Assembly: GCA_026770615.1 (NCBI GenBank) | Contig: MU631419.1 | Location: 239,754-255,727 of the forward strand | Reading direction: 5' to 3' | DNA from: Pavlovales sp. CCMP2436 | Lineage: Eukaryota > Haptophyta > Pavlovophyceae > Pavlovales | DNA: 15,974 nucleotides | Made by a program: the position numbers and the translations under genes | Notes under the pieces: generated by a model | What the model was told of the DNA's origin: nothing | Database searches by the model: none | The model's input: the letters and a program-made list of their open reading frames with translations, nothing else | Shown: one piece after another, positions 1 to 8,383 of the stretch | How the letters are laid out: each line of letters opens with the position of its first letter | Position numbering within the stretch: position 1 is the first letter of the stretch

Positions 1-522
1 CACCAACCTCACCTCTACCACCACCATCCCTGCTGCCAGGACTAACGTCTGACGTCGACCAAGTCAGTGAGTGAACAACACCTGTTGAACCATGCTGAGC
101 CGCTATATATATATATGGTGTACGACACGTTCATTGCGTTCATTTCTGAGATCGCAATGAACGCACCCTTAAAAAGTTTAAAGGACGCAATGAACGGATG
201 GTGAATTATTTTTAAGAATCCGTTTTCGTTCGTTCTCTTGAAAATCAGACATCGAAAATACGCTCTGAAATCCGTTGCATCCGTTCCCATCCGTTTTCGT
301 ACGTTCTGAACGGAGACGAAGGCTAGTAATATACTCCGTTCGTAGGCTTTCTTCGAACGTACGAGAACGGAAATGAAACAGAATTTGGACGGATAAGAAC
401 AGATGAGAACGGATACAACAGATACAAAAACGGATTTCCTAAAGGCTTTTGCGCACTTTCCCTAAAGGCTTTTGCCTGATTATCCCGACGGAAATGGCTG
501 AGGTGAACTTTCAAATGGGGCG
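1..522. other. Non-coding left flank with ACGGAT-rich fold-back
   Basis: No convincing gene is seen. The stretch is AT-richer than the rest and is filled with variants of the word ATCCGTT or AACGGAT, which change orientation near position 325. Arms 291-306 and 355-370 are inverted copies matching at 15 of 16 bases, and an inner pair (308-315 and 334-341) is a perfect 8-bp inverted match, so the region can fold into a long imperfect hairpin. A 15-bp direct repeat, CCTAAAGGCTTTTGC, occurs at 438-452 and 461-475. A TA microsatellite lies at about 103-116. This could be an old fold-back element. No target duplication was found. Confidence 0.5.
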
Positions 523-529
523 GCTGTGT
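523..529. repeat. Candidate target-site duplication, left copy (outer element)
   Basis: GCTGTGT directly abuts the left inverted repeat. GCTGTGC directly follows the right inverted repeat at 11089-11095. Six of seven bases match, as expected for a slightly decayed 6-7 bp target duplication. Confidence 0.5.
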
Positions 530-983
530 CAGATCAAATGTCACCACGGATCCACCTGAAGGCGCTGCGGATCCGACCCGAATTCAGATCCAAACTAAAC
601 CGATTCGTGGATCCGTCAAAAAACAGATCCAAAATAAGCTATTTTCAGATCCGCCAAAAAAACAGATCCAAAATAAGGCATCCACGGATCCGACACAAAA
701 ATAGATCCAACGGTAAGCTTTTTTCTGGATCCGCCAAAAAACAGATCCAAAACAAGCTATTTTCAGATCCGCCAAAACACAGATCCAAATAAGGCATCTA
801 CGGATCCGACACAAAAACAGATCCAACAGGAAGCTTTTCTCTGGGTCCGCCAAAAAACAGATCCAAAATAAGGTATCCACGGATTCGACACAAAAGTAGA
901 TCCGACAGTGAGCTTCCTGCGGATCCGACCACGAACAGATCCAACAGTACGCTTTCCACGGATACGACACAAAAACAGGTCCA
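530..983 (+). repeat. Left terminal inverted repeat of the outer element, made of GATCC-rich tandem units
   Basis: The core CAGATCCAA or a close variant recurs about every 35-45 bp (near 586, 625, 662, 703, 741, 780, 824, 858, 899, 934 and 977). It alternates with GGATCCGACACAAAA and CAGATCCGCCAAAA segments and with AAGCT spacers. The whole block reappears in reverse complement at 10710-11088 and continues at 1432-1500. The regularly spaced words could be transposase-binding sites; that role is inference. Many open frames cross this block because the repeat has few stops, and none looks like a gene. Confidence 0.8.
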
Positions 984-1431
984 AACCTAGCATCAGTTAG
1001 CAGATCCCGGCTTGAAAAAGAGATCCAAACGGAGCGCCCACGGTTCCGTCGAAAATAGAGCTGTGCACAGAGTATATATATAGCGGCTCATTATGGCACA
1101 GAGTTAGATGCAAAAGTTGCATAGCGGATCCAGGCCCGGTAAAGTCCGGGTCCTGCCAGAGCGGGCTCCCGTACAGTACGCGGGGCTCGCGCCATCTTGG
1201 TTTCGGCTCGAACGGAGCGAGAGCGCCATGCCAACGCGCTAGCAGCCGGTGCGGCCGCGGCCGCAGCAGCTGCCGCCGCCGCCGCAGTCGCCGTCGCTGC
1301 CGCCGCTGCCGTCGCAGCCGCGGCCGCCGCCGCCGCCGCCGCAGCCGCCGCAGCCACCTCAGCCGCCGCAGCCCACGTCAATCGGGCCCACGACCTACTT
1401 ACACCTGAACGTGGGCCACATCGGTGCTGAC
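984..1431. other. Core of the outer element, no gene seen
   Basis: The core holds a short TA run followed by GCGGCTCA (1073-1090), several small hairpins (for example 1109-1123, and the pair 1386-1393 with 1410-1417) and a GC trinucleotide tract. There is no recognisable transposase, RNA gene or tRNA-type promoter. Reading frames across the trinucleotide tract encode only alanine- or proline-rich low complexity and are open on both strands, which argues against a real protein. Confidence 0.5.
1249..1375. repeat. GCC/GCN trinucleotide repeat tract
   Basis: About 125 bp of interrupted GCC, GCA and GTC triplets. Depending on frame and strand the tract reads as polyalanine or as proline/glutamine-rich sequence. 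No surrounding gene supports translation, so it is annotated as a simple-sequence repeat. Confidence 0.85.
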
Positions 1432-1500
1432 CTTTTTTGTGTCGGATCCGTGGAAAGCTTATGTATGGATCTATTTGTGGTCGGATCGGCAGGAAGCTTA
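1432..1500 (-). repeat. Inner part of the right inverted repeat of the outer element
   Basis: Read on the minus strand this segment matches roughly 910-983 of the left arm, including the TTTCCACGGAT and GATCCGACCAC words. Its partner sequence resumes at 10710, beyond the Copia element, which shows that Copia inserted into this arm. Confidence 0.75.
1496..1500. repeat. Copia target-site duplication, left copy (GCTTA)
   Basis: GCTTA directly precedes the LTR terminus TGTTAGC. An identical GCTTA directly follows the other terminus GCTAACA at 10705-10709. Five base pairs is the usual target duplication for Copia integrases. Confidence 0.9.
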
Positions 1501-2373
1501 TGTTAGCATTCGTACGCGCACAGATGCGTGGACGGATGTACGGGTGCTCAAGGGCATCCACTGATGAGTGCCCGTTGGCACTCACATGGGGTTTTACTGG
1601 ATAGTTATCCTTTCTCCCATTGCGACAACACTTTTCCGGTCGGCGGCATTCGTCGTCGGGTTTAAGAGAGCTCTTAACCCAACTAGTGGAAGTGGACTCA
1701 TTGTGTCCAGGAAGAGTCCAAAAACAATGTGCTCCGGCAATACTGGAGTTTTAGGCCAAAGCGGCCTTTTAAACTCCGGTTACGTTTAAGAGCTTGTCTC
1801 TGGTTGAGATGCTCCGCATGACCTAGCTGGGTCGGAGTAAAGACTGACGCGGCTAGTCCACGCTTGGACTGCCGTGTCCAACGGTATACCGTAACTGGCC
1901 CATTGTGACTTTTAAGACAGTGAAAGAAATCCTATCATGTCGACATGATAGGATTATCTCTCCTCGGCTAGGAGAAGTCACAACGGGCCATTTACGGTTG
2001 TCCGTTGGACACACTAGTCCAAGCGTGGACCTCGTGCGTCAGCCTTACTCAGGATCTCTAGATCACAATGGAGCGTCTCAATAAGAGACAAGTATCTTAA
2101 ACGTAACCGGAGTTTAAGGACCGGTTTGGCCTAAAACTCCAGTATTGCCGGAGCACACTATTTCTGGACTCTTCGAGTCCTCTTCGACCGTTGGATTAAG
2201 GGCATTCCCTAATCCCGCCGACGTATGCCGCCGACCGGTAGTGTATCGTCACAATGGGCGAAAGGATAAATATCCAGTAAAAACCCCTGTGAGTGCCAAC
2301 GGGCACTCATCAGTGGATGCCCTCGAGCACCTATACATCCGTCCACGCATCTGTGCGCGTACGAATGCTAACA
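1501..2373 (-). repeat. Copia 3' LTR, an 873-bp near-complete palindrome
   Basis: The LTR runs from TGTTAGCATTCG to CGAATGCTAACA. Its two halves are reverse complements over nearly their whole length, about four-fifths identical by eye, with only small gaps. The outermost ~95 bp and the segment around CTCCGGCAATACTGGAG match best. The centre is a perfect 28-bp palindrome. It directly follows a purine-rich primer tract on the coding strand, which marks it as the 3' LTR. No clear promoter or polyadenylation signal was identified. Confidence 0.88.
1928..1955. repeat. Perfect 28-bp palindrome at the LTR centre
   Basis: The dyad is centred on GTCGAC (1939-1944) with perfect 14-bp half-sites reading AATCCTATCATGTC. 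It is the apex of the LTR fold-back and could extrude as a cruciform. Confidence 0.9.
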
Positions 2374-2382
2374 CTCCCCCGC
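2374..2382 (-). promoter_or_regulatory. Polypurine tract of the Copia element
   Basis: On the minus strand GCGGGGGAG sits immediately before the TGTTAGC terminus of the 3' LTR. This is where the plus-strand primer for reverse transcription is expected. Confidence 0.75.
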
Positions 2383-2456
2383 GACACACGATGTCCTTGG
2401 TCTAGACTCGCGTCATAGACCTATCGTCGTGATGTCGCTCTACCCCTGCTAGACTG

Positions 2457-3050
2457 CTAGGGAAGGGCATTGTCTCGGAACATGCCGGCGTCGACGTGCC
2501 GATGGAAGATCTTCGCCATCGTCGCCTTCGTCATGATGTCTGCACGGTTTAGGTCGGTGTGGACCTTCAGGACCTTAATCATCCCCTTTTCGTGCGCCAC
2601 TCGGATGTAGTGGAACTTGACGTCGATGTGCTTCGACCTCTCGTGGTGGACCGGATTCTTGACCAGGTCAATGGTGCCCCGGTTATCCTCGTAGACCGGC
2701 GTAGGCTCATCCTCCGACTGATGGAGGAAGGCCGCCAGCTCACGCAGATAAGCCAGCTCGCGGCAGCACTCGCTGAGGGCAATGTACTCTGATACGCAAG
2801 TCGAGAGTGCGATGACCGATTGCAGGCTCGAGTGCCATGCGATGGGTGTACCGTTGTACATAACGATGTACCCTGTGGTGGAGCGTCGCTCCTCCTTGTC
2901 GTTGGCCCAATCAGCGTCCGCGAACGCCGAGATGCCGGAGTGCTCGCTATCCGCTTCGAAGCGGAATAGGAGGCCTAGTCGCTGGGTGCCTCTGAGGTAC
3001 CTCAGCACGCGCTTGGCCGCGAGCATGTCACACATTCTGGGTGTGCTCAT
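2457..3050 (-). pseudogene. pol: Copia RNase H domain (C-terminal end of pol)
   Basis: This is the RNase H that degrades genomic RNA during reverse transcription. Numbering from the methionine at 3050, the motif KRVLRYLRGT (residues 13-22) opens the domain. The acidic residues are Asp45 in FADADWA, Glu88 in SEYIAL, Asp122 in EDNRGTI and Asp143 in SKHIDVKFHYIR. The typical closing motif is ADIMTK. The frame is intact to its TAG stop at 2457, 84 bp before the 3' LTR. It is joined to the reverse transcriptase by a frameshift near 3055, where an extra base falls inside a short palindrome (3051-3073). The methionine at 3050 is internal to pol and is not a real start. Confidence 0.92.
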
Positions 3051-4060
3051 GAATTCGCCTAGCTAGCGAATTCGTTGCGTGAGCCAGGTCAGGACGGCAC
3101 GTCGTCATGCCAAATATGATGGCGCCGGTGATCTCCTGGTACGTCTTGATGTCCTTGCGGTTGAGCATCTGCTCATCCAGGATGGTAGAGTTGTCCAAAT
3201 CTGCCTCCGGCATGCGTGCCGGCTTGCAGTCGCTCATGCCGAATCTGGCGATGATGCCCCTGAGGTAGGACTCAAGGTGCATGTACATACCCTCTGGGGT
3301 GTACTCAAACTGCGCACCCAGGAACTTCCCGAGCTCGTCCTGCACCTTCAAGGTGTAGTGCTTAGCGAGGTCTGCTGCGAGCTCCTTGATAGCCTTGGGG
3401 TTGCTCGTCAGGTTGAGCAGAAGTAGATCATCCACGAAGTTCCCCGAGATAATGACTCTTACACACGGTGCGATCTTGATGAAGATGCGCGGCGCACCCT
3501 CACAGGGCACGAATCCACGCTCAAGCAAGCTTGCTTGGTGGTGTCGGTACCATGCGCGGCCCGATTGCTTCAGTCCCATCTGAGCTTTAGTGGCCTCAGC
3601 CACGACGATATGCCCAGGCGGGGCTCTCGTCTTCGCCTCATACCCTGCAGGTAGAGCGAATAGCAGTCAGTCTCCCTCATCGAGAGTAGATGTCAGATAA
3701 GCGTCTGAGACATCTCCCTTCCAGAAGATCTTGACCTCCGCGTGCCTCAGGTCGCGACGGCGATTGCCGTCGACCTTAGCACCAATGGCTAGGAGTAGCC
3801 GGACTTGCTCGCTCCTGATGGTGGGTGAAAACACTTCTGTGAAGTCAATGCCTTCCTTCTGGAAGTTGCCCATCACCACCATGCGAGCTTTCCAACGGGT
3901 GACCTCACCCGTCTTGTCCGATCTGGCCTTGTAGACCCACTGTGATGGTAGTACTCTTGTCCCAGCCTTCACCACCTTTTCGCTGAAGGTTTTGAGATCT
4001 CAATGTGCGGCCAGGTTGGACTCCATCGCCTTCGTCCACTCGTCCGTTTGCGGCGATGCT
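3028..4060 (-). pseudogene. pol: Copia reverse transcriptase domain (RVT_2), interrupted by stops
   Basis: RNA-dependent DNA polymerase of the element. The upstream part carries SQWVYKARSD, the WKARMVVMGNFQKEGIDF block and the motif A aspartate in KGDVSDAYL (codon near 3712-3714). The downstream part carries LKQSGRAWYRHH and the motif C box NFVDDLLLL (FVDD at about 3427-3438), usually YVDD in this family. Both parts share one frame from 3975 to 3028, broken only by TGA at 3667-3669. A further in-frame TGA lies near 3990, inside otherwise recognisable N-terminal sequence containing DEWTKAMESNL. A frameshift near 4050-4150 separates it from the integrase tail. Confidence 0.92.
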
Positions 4061-4856
4061 TTCGCCTGTCGGTAGTGTCGAGGGATGGTGACCGGCACTC
4101 CCTTATGTGTGATGCCGAAAGCCGCGCGGGCTTGGGCGATCTCGGGAGGCCTGGTCTTGATCCTAGCAGCCCTATCCCGCCGCAGTGGGTCATACCCTTT
4201 GGGCAGGGCTTGGATCGGTTTGTCTTCGATCGATCCCGATCCACCATCGTCTTCAGCGTTCTTGCGCGGCTCGTCGGAGGAACAACGCGACTGTCCGGCT
4301 CGTAGTCCGATTCTTCACCGTCCGTTTCCGAATCGTCACCCGGGATGAGGCATGGCAATTTGTCAGCGTTGGCCGGGGCGTCGTCTGTCGCTGCGATCGT
4401 CCTAGTCGAAACTTCGACTTGCTTGCTGGATGGTAACACTCTGGTGTTCTCCTGAACTTCGACCATCTGGTCACTTTGTTCCACTCGCCAAGGGGTGTGG
4501 ATCCCTCCCGCGATCAGATCTCGCTCGTCGATCTCGACGTGTCTCGAGAAGTTCACGGTGCCGTCTTTCAAAAGCACGATGTAGCTTAGAATGAGGCGCA
4601 TGGAATCTCCATATTGTACGCCGTCACCGCCGTAGCCGTGAACGATCCTTCGCTCCATCGAGAGTCCGAGTTTGCCGCTCTTTTTGCGAGCCGGACCGAT
4701 GAGGAGCATCCTGCAGGGAGCTCCGAACACGGTCAGGTGTTTCGCGGTTGGTTTTCTACCGAAGAATATCTCATGCGGTGATACCCAGACCTTGACGTTA
4801 TCACGTGTGATCTGTTGAGAAGCCAGCATGTTGCGAGCTACGCAAGCATGCCGCAT
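3969..4856 (-). pseudogene. pol: Copia integrase C-terminal region and integrase-RT linker
   Basis: The first ~75 codons hold the conserved Copia post-catalytic block SPHEIFFGRKPTAKHLTVFG, then a basic stretch and the segment RRIVHGYGGD, equivalent to the usual VFVGY motif. The rest is an acidic, Ser/Thr-rich linker (DDSETDGEESDYEPDSR), as commonly found between integrase and reverse transcriptase. After about residue 225 the frame drifts into arginine-rich shadow sequence, and the true reading continues in another frame into the reverse transcriptase, so a frameshift lies near 4050-4150. A TAA at 4872 separates it from the catalytic core in the same frame. Confidence 0.85.
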
Positions 4857-4871
4857 TGCCCATGGCCAGTT

Positions 4872-5575
4872 TTAGTTCAAAACCTTGGTTATCGCAAGGC
4901 GCGCTCTGGTGTCAGCCCCGAGCGTCCCTATGTATCTCTCCACCTTGCCGTTGGACTGTGGCGTGTCGTGCGCTGACGTCACGTTCGCGCTGAGCCCAAA
5001 CTCTAGCAGGAGGTCATCGACGTCCTTGGCGTTGAGGTTGGATCCGCCATCTGTGTTTACTCTCCTCTGTCCGAATCCAGGACCTAGAAGAAGATGGGAG
5101 CCCAAGTTGGCGTGCGTGCCCAGCTCGAGGAACCACAGTCTCAACAGACGAGCGATTCCTTGCATGTGCTTGCCAAAATACACCCAACCTCTGTTGGATG
5201 CGTCGTCCACAGTCCGTAACGCATACCGAGGGAACTCCCGTCGGTACCTACCGGGAGGTTGACCTTAGATATCGTCAGGATATCTACGTGTGTCACCTGT
5301 CCAGGCAGTACTACCCGTGGCATCGGGTCAGTAAACACTGTCTTCCGCATACGTGCATCAGTTAGTGTCGATAGATTAGCCCTATGGTGTAAACTATGGT
5401 CCATGTCTAGGACGGCATCACTTATCAGTGTGCGCTGCAGCAGTATCTTGTTGCTGATGCCCGTACGCGTTGCCCAGAAAGCCAACCATTCCTTGCTGGA
5501 CGCAAGCTTGCGTCGGAGTTGGTCCGCCGTCTCCTTGGGCGACGCCGGGCTTAGACGTTTGGGTGGCGAGTCTCG
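4872..5575 (-). pseudogene. pol: Copia integrase zinc-binding and catalytic core, frameshifted
   Basis: DDE integrase that inserts the cDNA. Frame 5141-5485, open upstream to about 5575, carries the N-terminal region and the first catalytic aspartate in THVDILTI. Frame 4872-5210 continues with DDASNRGWVYFGKH, the second aspartate in VNTDGGSN, and TPQSNGKVER with the catalytic glutamate 36 residues on. A frameshift near 5200-5225 separates them. The usual HHCC zinc finger is degenerate: histidines occur in DHSLHH, but no cysteine pair follows before the core. The frame ends at TAA, 4872-4874, just before the conserved block of the neighbouring entry. Confidence 0.88.
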
Positions 5576-6057
5576 ATCGGAGGCCTTGGTCCCAAGCGCT
5601 GGAAGACGGGCTGTGATATCGCTCGCGCTCCGTGCCCTCCCCGGCCGCGGCCGTGGTGCCCTCCGCGCCCCCCCTGCGGCTGTGTTGCGGCAGAGTTGGC
5701 GATCGCGTTGCCCCCCTTAGCTAAGGGGGATGAGACCAGGGGCCCCACCTCCGGCGGGAGGTCGTCTCCCGGGCGGTAGACCTTGGCCCACATGCGCGAG
5801 CCATCCATGTGGAGCACCTTGTCGCCGAGCTGCGAGAAATCAATCGAAGCGACGTTCTTGGCGAAGGTGATCGTGATGTCCGACTCGGTGAATGTGTGCA
5901 CTGACAGTAGAGGTTCGTGTACCCCCTCTTCTGCCCAGCACACCATCCGGACGATTTGGCGGTCGCCCATCTTCTCGCAGATCACGTCCATGATCAGCGT
6001 TCCCTTCAGCAGCACAGCGACCGATCGGCGGTCACCCCAGTGAACGTGTCCCCTCAT
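5551..6057 (-). pseudogene. pol: Copia protease C-terminal half plus Gly/Arg-rich linker
   Basis: Residues 1-90 continue the aspartic protease begun in the upstream frame, with hydrophobic strands such as SVAVLLKGTLIMDV and PLLSVHTF. The latter corresponds to the conserved NLLSV element after Copia proteases. The last third is low complexity with RGG-like sequence (GGRGGHHGRGRGGHGAR), where most Copia elements have a Gag-pre-integrase zinc domain. The frame ends at 5551, and integrase sequence resumes in another frame from about 5575. No translation start is implied; the methionine at 6057 is internal. Confidence 0.7.
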
Positions 6058-7045
6058 ATCGGTGATCGGTTGTGGAGTACGCTCAGGTCTGCTAGCGGTA
6101 CACTTGCCCCTGAGTCCATGATCATGCGGACGTAGCCTAGCTTGGGTACGCCTTCCGCACGACGGGCGAAGGCCTGGAACCCGCGCGACTGTTCGATCAC
6201 AAGTCGCAGCTCTCGCCCTTCAGCCTCATCGGACGGCGGGATCATGCTGATATCTTCCTCATCCGAGTCCTCCGTGGCGAAAGCGGCGCAGCAAATTTCC
6301 TTGATCGAGCCCGTGGCTTTCTCGGCGGCGGCCACCGAGAAATCCAGGTCGATTAAGACGGCCTTGTCGTGCTTGCGGCCCACGGCCTTGATGAGGATTT
6401 TGAGCGCCGCAGCGCCCGTCTCTAGGTTGTTGCCCGGGTCCATGAACAACGCCATCAGGTATAGAATCATCTGTACTTTAGGCTTGACGAGTCGTGCGAG
6501 AGCGCCATCAAGACTGTTGCGTTTGTCCGCGTGCATTACCCACCGGCCAGGCGGCTCGAGCTTCTTCTCCTGGAAGCGGTCTTGCAACCAGGAGCTGGGT
6601 CCTGCAATCGGGCAAAACCCCGAGCAGCGGCGCTCGGCCAGGATCTCAACGAGAAACCCTGGCTCATACGCCCGGAACTTCACACGCTTCATACTCGTCT
6701 CCAACAAGCGTGGCGGCGGCGAGGGTAGCATCGGCGGCGGCGGCGGCTGCGTGAGGGCACGCTTGCCCCCAGACTGTGCCGGTGCCAAACTGGGCAACGG
6801 CAACCGAGGCATCGGGAACGGCACGTCCCCTAGCTTGATCGATGCGCCCAACGTGGGCGACTGCTCTGTCTCCTGGTCCTCCGAAAGGAATGCGTCCAGG
6901 TCAAAGCCCGAGACGGCGTTGACGTATGCCACGCCCCCGTTCACCTTGATCCCAATGTCCACCACTAGCCATGATGAGCCATCGGCGACCCGCGGGTCCA
7001 GCGCGTAGACCTCTGCTGAAGAGATCTTGTTCTCCGCTCTTGTTG
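6054..7045 (-). pseudogene. pol: Copia gag-protease linker and protease active site
   Basis: The end of this frame carries the aspartic protease site MIMDSGAS (catalytic Asp codon at 6114-6116) and then runs into a stop at 6054, with the rest of the protease in another frame. The preceding ~280 residues are unlike standard Copia sequence. They contain a proline-rich tract (TQPPPPPMLPSPPP), a cysteine-containing segment (RRCSGFCPIAG) and an acidic block (EDSDEEDISM). The frame is open back to a TAG near 7046, and the sequence continues in style beyond that stop up to the insertion boundary at 7090. There is no convincing start codon. Confidence 0.72.
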
Positions 7046-7119
7046 ATAACTAGAGCGAGACGGTGCCCATCTTGTCCGGAAACCTTGTCAGTCCCACTCC
7101 TGAGCCCAATCCTATTAGA

Positions 7120-7296
7120 TCATACAGGGGATCGCGGGTAAGAAGAACGGCGCTTTTTGAGGCTGAGGCTGAGTTTCTTAGCAAATTACATACAAACAAT
7201 TGGTAAATTTTGGTTAAAATTACTGTTGAAGGGCATAAAAACGAGGCTCAGTTTCTTAACACGACGGTTTCTTATTGCCCGCGATCCCGTGTATGA
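7120..7296. repeat. 177-bp fold-back unit with 27-bp inverted ends
   Basis: The ends 7120-7146 and 7270-7296 are inverted copies matching at 24 of 27 bases, both containing GGGATCGCGGG. Inside, the phrase GAGGCT(G/C)AGTTTCTTA is directly repeated near 7168 and 7243. The interior is AT-rich, unlike the surroundings. It resembles a miniature inverted-repeat element nested in the larger insertion. No target duplication is evident. Confidence 0.6.
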
Positions 7297-7457
7297 CAAA
7301 GGACGCGGCCGCATGGTCGCCGTGTGTTCGTTTTTCCTTCTCCTGAGCCGAGCCTTGGAATGTTGGGTCTCAAGAGGCAAATAAAAAGCCTCGACCCTTA
7401 GCTGACAATGACTAATTTAACATACCTAATAAAATGCCGAAATTAATTGAATCGAGA

Positions 7458-7494
7458 AATCCTTTTAGTAAGGATTTTGGCCAGGAATGGCCAA
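7458..7494. repeat. Two adjacent perfect hairpins
   Basis: AATCCTT / AAGGATT (7458-7464 and 7470-7476, 5-nt loop) is followed directly by TTGGCC / GGCCAA (7477-7482 and 7489-7494). They lie in a gene-free part of the inserted element, and a similar short hairpin, ATCCTT / AAGGAT, occurs near its right end. Function is unknown. Confidence 0.5.
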
Positions 7495-8383
7495 TAGGAT
7501 GGTAACTAAGTGGGGACTGCCCCAGGGGTGAGCCGGACACATCTGAAGTTACCTATGCTTCCCCACACCCCACGTCGAGGCCCCCACGCGCTTAGCGGAG
7601 GCGGCGCGCTACCTCTGGCGTGGCCATCAGCTGTCGACAGTGGTAGTGCACAGCCATGTAGTTCATATTGGCACTGGTCCCGCGCCCGTCGAGTTGCGCC
7701 CGGCGTGTGCGCGAGCGCCATGCGTGGGAACCTGTGGTATGTAGTCTCGACATCGCCGAAGAAGCCGGTCAACGCTCCGGCCAAGGGTGTGAAGACCGGG
7801 TCCAGTTCAGAGTGACTCAGTCCAGACCGGTGACGCGCATCACTTTGCCCTGTGCGGATGCCGGTGCGCGCATCACTGCGGACCTGCTCGGGCGCAACTT
7901 GCTCGGGCTCGAGCGAGTTCCGCCACGTGTAGTCATCTTCGCCCGAGGTGTCGCTCCCGTCCTCGCTCGCCTAGAGTGGGTTGAGCGGTTCCAGGTCCGA
8001 TCCGATCGAATTTCGCACTCGTCCGCCGTGCGCTCGCGCTGGAAATGGGGGCTGTGCGAGCGAACCCGTTTGTACGCCCAAGAGTCCCGGGAGTAGAGCG
8101 CCTTGGTTGTCACGAAGATGTCTCTCTTCCGCGCCGCAAACTCCGAGCTTGCCGCGTCCCTGCGCGTCGTCGTCTGCGCGGCTCGAAGCTGGCCACCACC
8201 ATGCTTTTGCGCAAAAATCAGGGTCTTCGGATTGATTCCTGGCTATCCCCATGCCGTCCCGTCCACGGCGATGTGCGACGACCCTGGGTCCCCGCCGCGC
8301 TGTTCGTCGGCTACAGCGTGCCGAACCCATCCTTTCACAAAGGATAAAAATCCTATTTGAAATGCTCAGGAGTGGGACCGTTG

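Larger units (their letters stand above)
7091..8378. mobile_element. 1.29-kb element with 15-bp inverted termini inserted between Copia gag and pol
   Basis: GTCCCACTCCTGAGC at 7091-7105 is repeated exactly in reverse complement at 8364-8378. The 8 bp just outside (CCTTGTCA at 7083-7090 and CGTTGTTA at 8379-8386) match at 6 of 8 positions, consistent with an old 8-bp target duplication as made by hAT-type transposases. The gag frame stops inside the right duplication. The interior has an AT-rich left part (7120-7500) and a GC-rich right part with no recognised gene. The minus-strand frame 8242-7817 (141 codons) has a fairly coding-like start but no known family, and the plus strand is also open there. 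Confidence 0.55.

Noticed and set aside
526..993. Several overlapping open frames in the left GATCC-rich block (and their mirror images at 10623-11034)
   Set aside because: They are generated by the tandem repeat of the inverted arms; the same peptides appear on opposite strands at the two ends of the element.
1109..1152. Possible tRNA-like or Pol III promoter (small hairpins around GTCCGGGTCC)
   Set aside because: No A-box and B-box pair at proper spacing and no cloverleaf could be drawn.
1091..1585. Polyalanine-rich frame on the minus strand, and proline- or alanine-rich frames on the plus strand
   Set aside because: The trinucleotide tract is open in several frames on both strands, and the minus frame runs into LTR sequence. 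No domain or start context supports a gene.
2145..2405. Plus-strand frame through the LTR, repeated near 10475-10702
   Set aside because: It is copied because it lies in the LTR. It is truncated, has no homology that I recognise, and is antisense to the element.
7510..8096. Plus-strand frames in the GC-rich half of the 1.29-kb element
   Set aside because: They overlap equally open minus-strand frames and contain no recognisable motif. Chance open frames are expected at this GC content.
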